Part shown: positions 23,059-23,504 of the stretch, piece after piece
Numbering within the stretch: position 1 is the first letter of the stretch
Layout: every line of letters begins with the position of its first letter
Source: Gemmatimonadales bacterium
Lineage (GTDB): Bacteria > Gemmatimonadota > Gemmatimonadetes > Palauibacterales > Palauibacteraceae
Length of the DNA stretch: 23,504 nucleotides
Direction: 5' to 3'
NCBI GenBank assembly: GCA_030636765.1
Contig: DAOVWI010000012.1
Coordinates: 1-23,504 of the forward strand
Made by a program: the position numbers and the translations under genes
The notes under the pieces: model-generated
The model's input: only the letters and a program-made list of their open reading frames with translations
Database searches by the model: none
Told to the model about the DNA's origin: nothing

Positions 23059-23189
23059 GAACGGAGGTAGAACGAGGGCAGCCTGGAAACGCGCGTGGAC
23101 GCGAAGAGGTAAGCAGGCCGGCAGCCTGCGCTGAGGGGAGCTGTTACTCAACAGCCGCATGTCGCATAGCGACACGCTACGGAAGAGAT
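23059..23189. other. Gap after the M61 gene with two small inverted repeats
   Basis: 131 bp without a gene. GCAGGC-CGGCA-GCCTGC (23113-23129) and TGTCGC-ATA-GCGACA (23160-23174) can each form a 6-bp stem. Neither has a T-run, so they are weak terminator or operator candidates. The base composition starts to fall here. Confidence 0.35.
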
Positions 23190-23504
23190 GTGCTCAGAGT
23201 CATCATTTTCGCCATCCTGTCCGCTGCGCTCGCTTACGTCTCACGAGCTTCCCTGAGGGTCCCCCGTTCTCATGGCTTCTACCGCTTCTTTGCCTGGGAG
23301 TGCATTCTCGCCCTTTTCTTCCTCAACTTCATCGACGTTCGGCAGTGGTTCGCCGACCCCTTTTCTGTCCGCCAGCTCACTTCCTGGTTCCTGTTGATGG
23401 GCTGTATCGTCCCGGTCGTCTACGGGGTACATACACTACGCACCCAGGGCAAACCGGATGCCCGACGACCCCACGATGCGCCCTTGATCTGGATCGAGAA
23501 GACA
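23190..23504 (+). CDS. Isoprenylcysteine carboxyl methyltransferase (ICMT)-like membrane protein, 3'-truncated by the window edge
   Basis: The frame from GTG 23190 stays open for 105 codons to the last base. GGAAGAG lies 2-8 bases upstream. The start gives VLRVIIFAILSAALAYVSRA, then the family-typical segment PRSHGFYRFFAWECILALFF, a second span around LTSWFLLMGCIVPVVYGVH, and GKPDARR followed by APLIWIEKT. This matches the N-terminal half of small membrane proteins annotated as ICMT/methyltransferase family; the methyl-donor-binding C-terminal half, needed to prove it, is outside the window. A competing ATG at 23188 is in another frame and encodes nothing coherent. A hand count gives about 59% GC here, lower than the neighbours, and codons such as TTT, CTT and TCT are more frequent. 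Confidence 0.75.
   Translation, partial: MLRVIIFAILSAALAYVSRASLRVPRSHGFYRFFAWECILALFFLNFIDVRQWFADPFSVRQLTSWFLLMGCIVPVVYGVHTLRTQGKPDARRPHDAPLIWIEKT

Noticed and set aside
23241..23432. 63-codon minus-strand frame at the right end
   Set aside because: It is the shadow of the truncated ICMT-like gene on the plus strand, which has coherent membrane spans and a ribosome site.

Overview
This 23.5 kb, high-GC window (mostly about 65-70% GC by eye) is a densely packed bacterial chromosome segment with short intergenic gaps and many 1-4 bp stop/start overlaps. Secreted lipoproteins with lipobox cysteines, a TolC-type outer-membrane protein, a TonB protein and a beta-barrel-like protein point to a diderm. 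Together with the SCO1/CtaG respiratory genes and the GH57-rich glycogen locus, the style resembles Gemmatimonadota. That placement is inference from gene style, not from a marker gene. I saw no rRNA, tRNA, CRISPR array, transposase or phage gene.

Left part (1-6.1 kb): an RDD-family membrane protein (probably cut by the window edge) converges on a secreted M20D amidohydrolase. A divergent run follows: tolC-like gene, a small outer-membrane beta-barrel gene (3802-4456, broken by one extra G in a G9 run), a lipoprotein HAD acid phosphatase and an SCO1/SenC copper protein. These abut or overlap and look like one operon. Middle (6.1-10.0 kb): a Caa3-type CtaG assembly factor, a repeat-containing lipoprotein, then minus-strand genes: a two-domain VOC protein overlapping a 69-aa copper-chaperone-like HMA protein, a TonB protein with a clear intrinsic terminator, and a 66-aa two-helix membrane protein.

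Right part (10.2-20.5 kb): an alpha-glucan (glycogen) locus. A protein that fuses a duplicated helical region to a dodecin-like domain sits 14 bp before an alpha-glucan phosphorylase. That gene converges on a branching enzyme (glgB), which is divergent from a glycogen synthase (glgA). glgA is followed by two translationally coupled GH57 genes (a DUF3536-type protein and a 4-alpha-glucanotransferase-type enzyme). Synthesis, branching, chain remodelling and phosphorolysis are therefore encoded together, but no ADP-glucose pyrophosphorylase is visible. The right end holds an unrecognised minus-strand protein with an octapeptide repeat, a secreted M61 peptidase with a PDZ domain, and the start of an isoprenylcysteine carboxyl methyltransferase-like membrane protein that runs off the window.

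Most worth a second look: the dodecin fusion beside the phosphorylase; the G9 frameshift that fuses a barrel protein to a phosphatase; and repeated short in-frame tandem duplications, four of them with the same 24-bp period at unrelated loci and two that duplicate stop codons.
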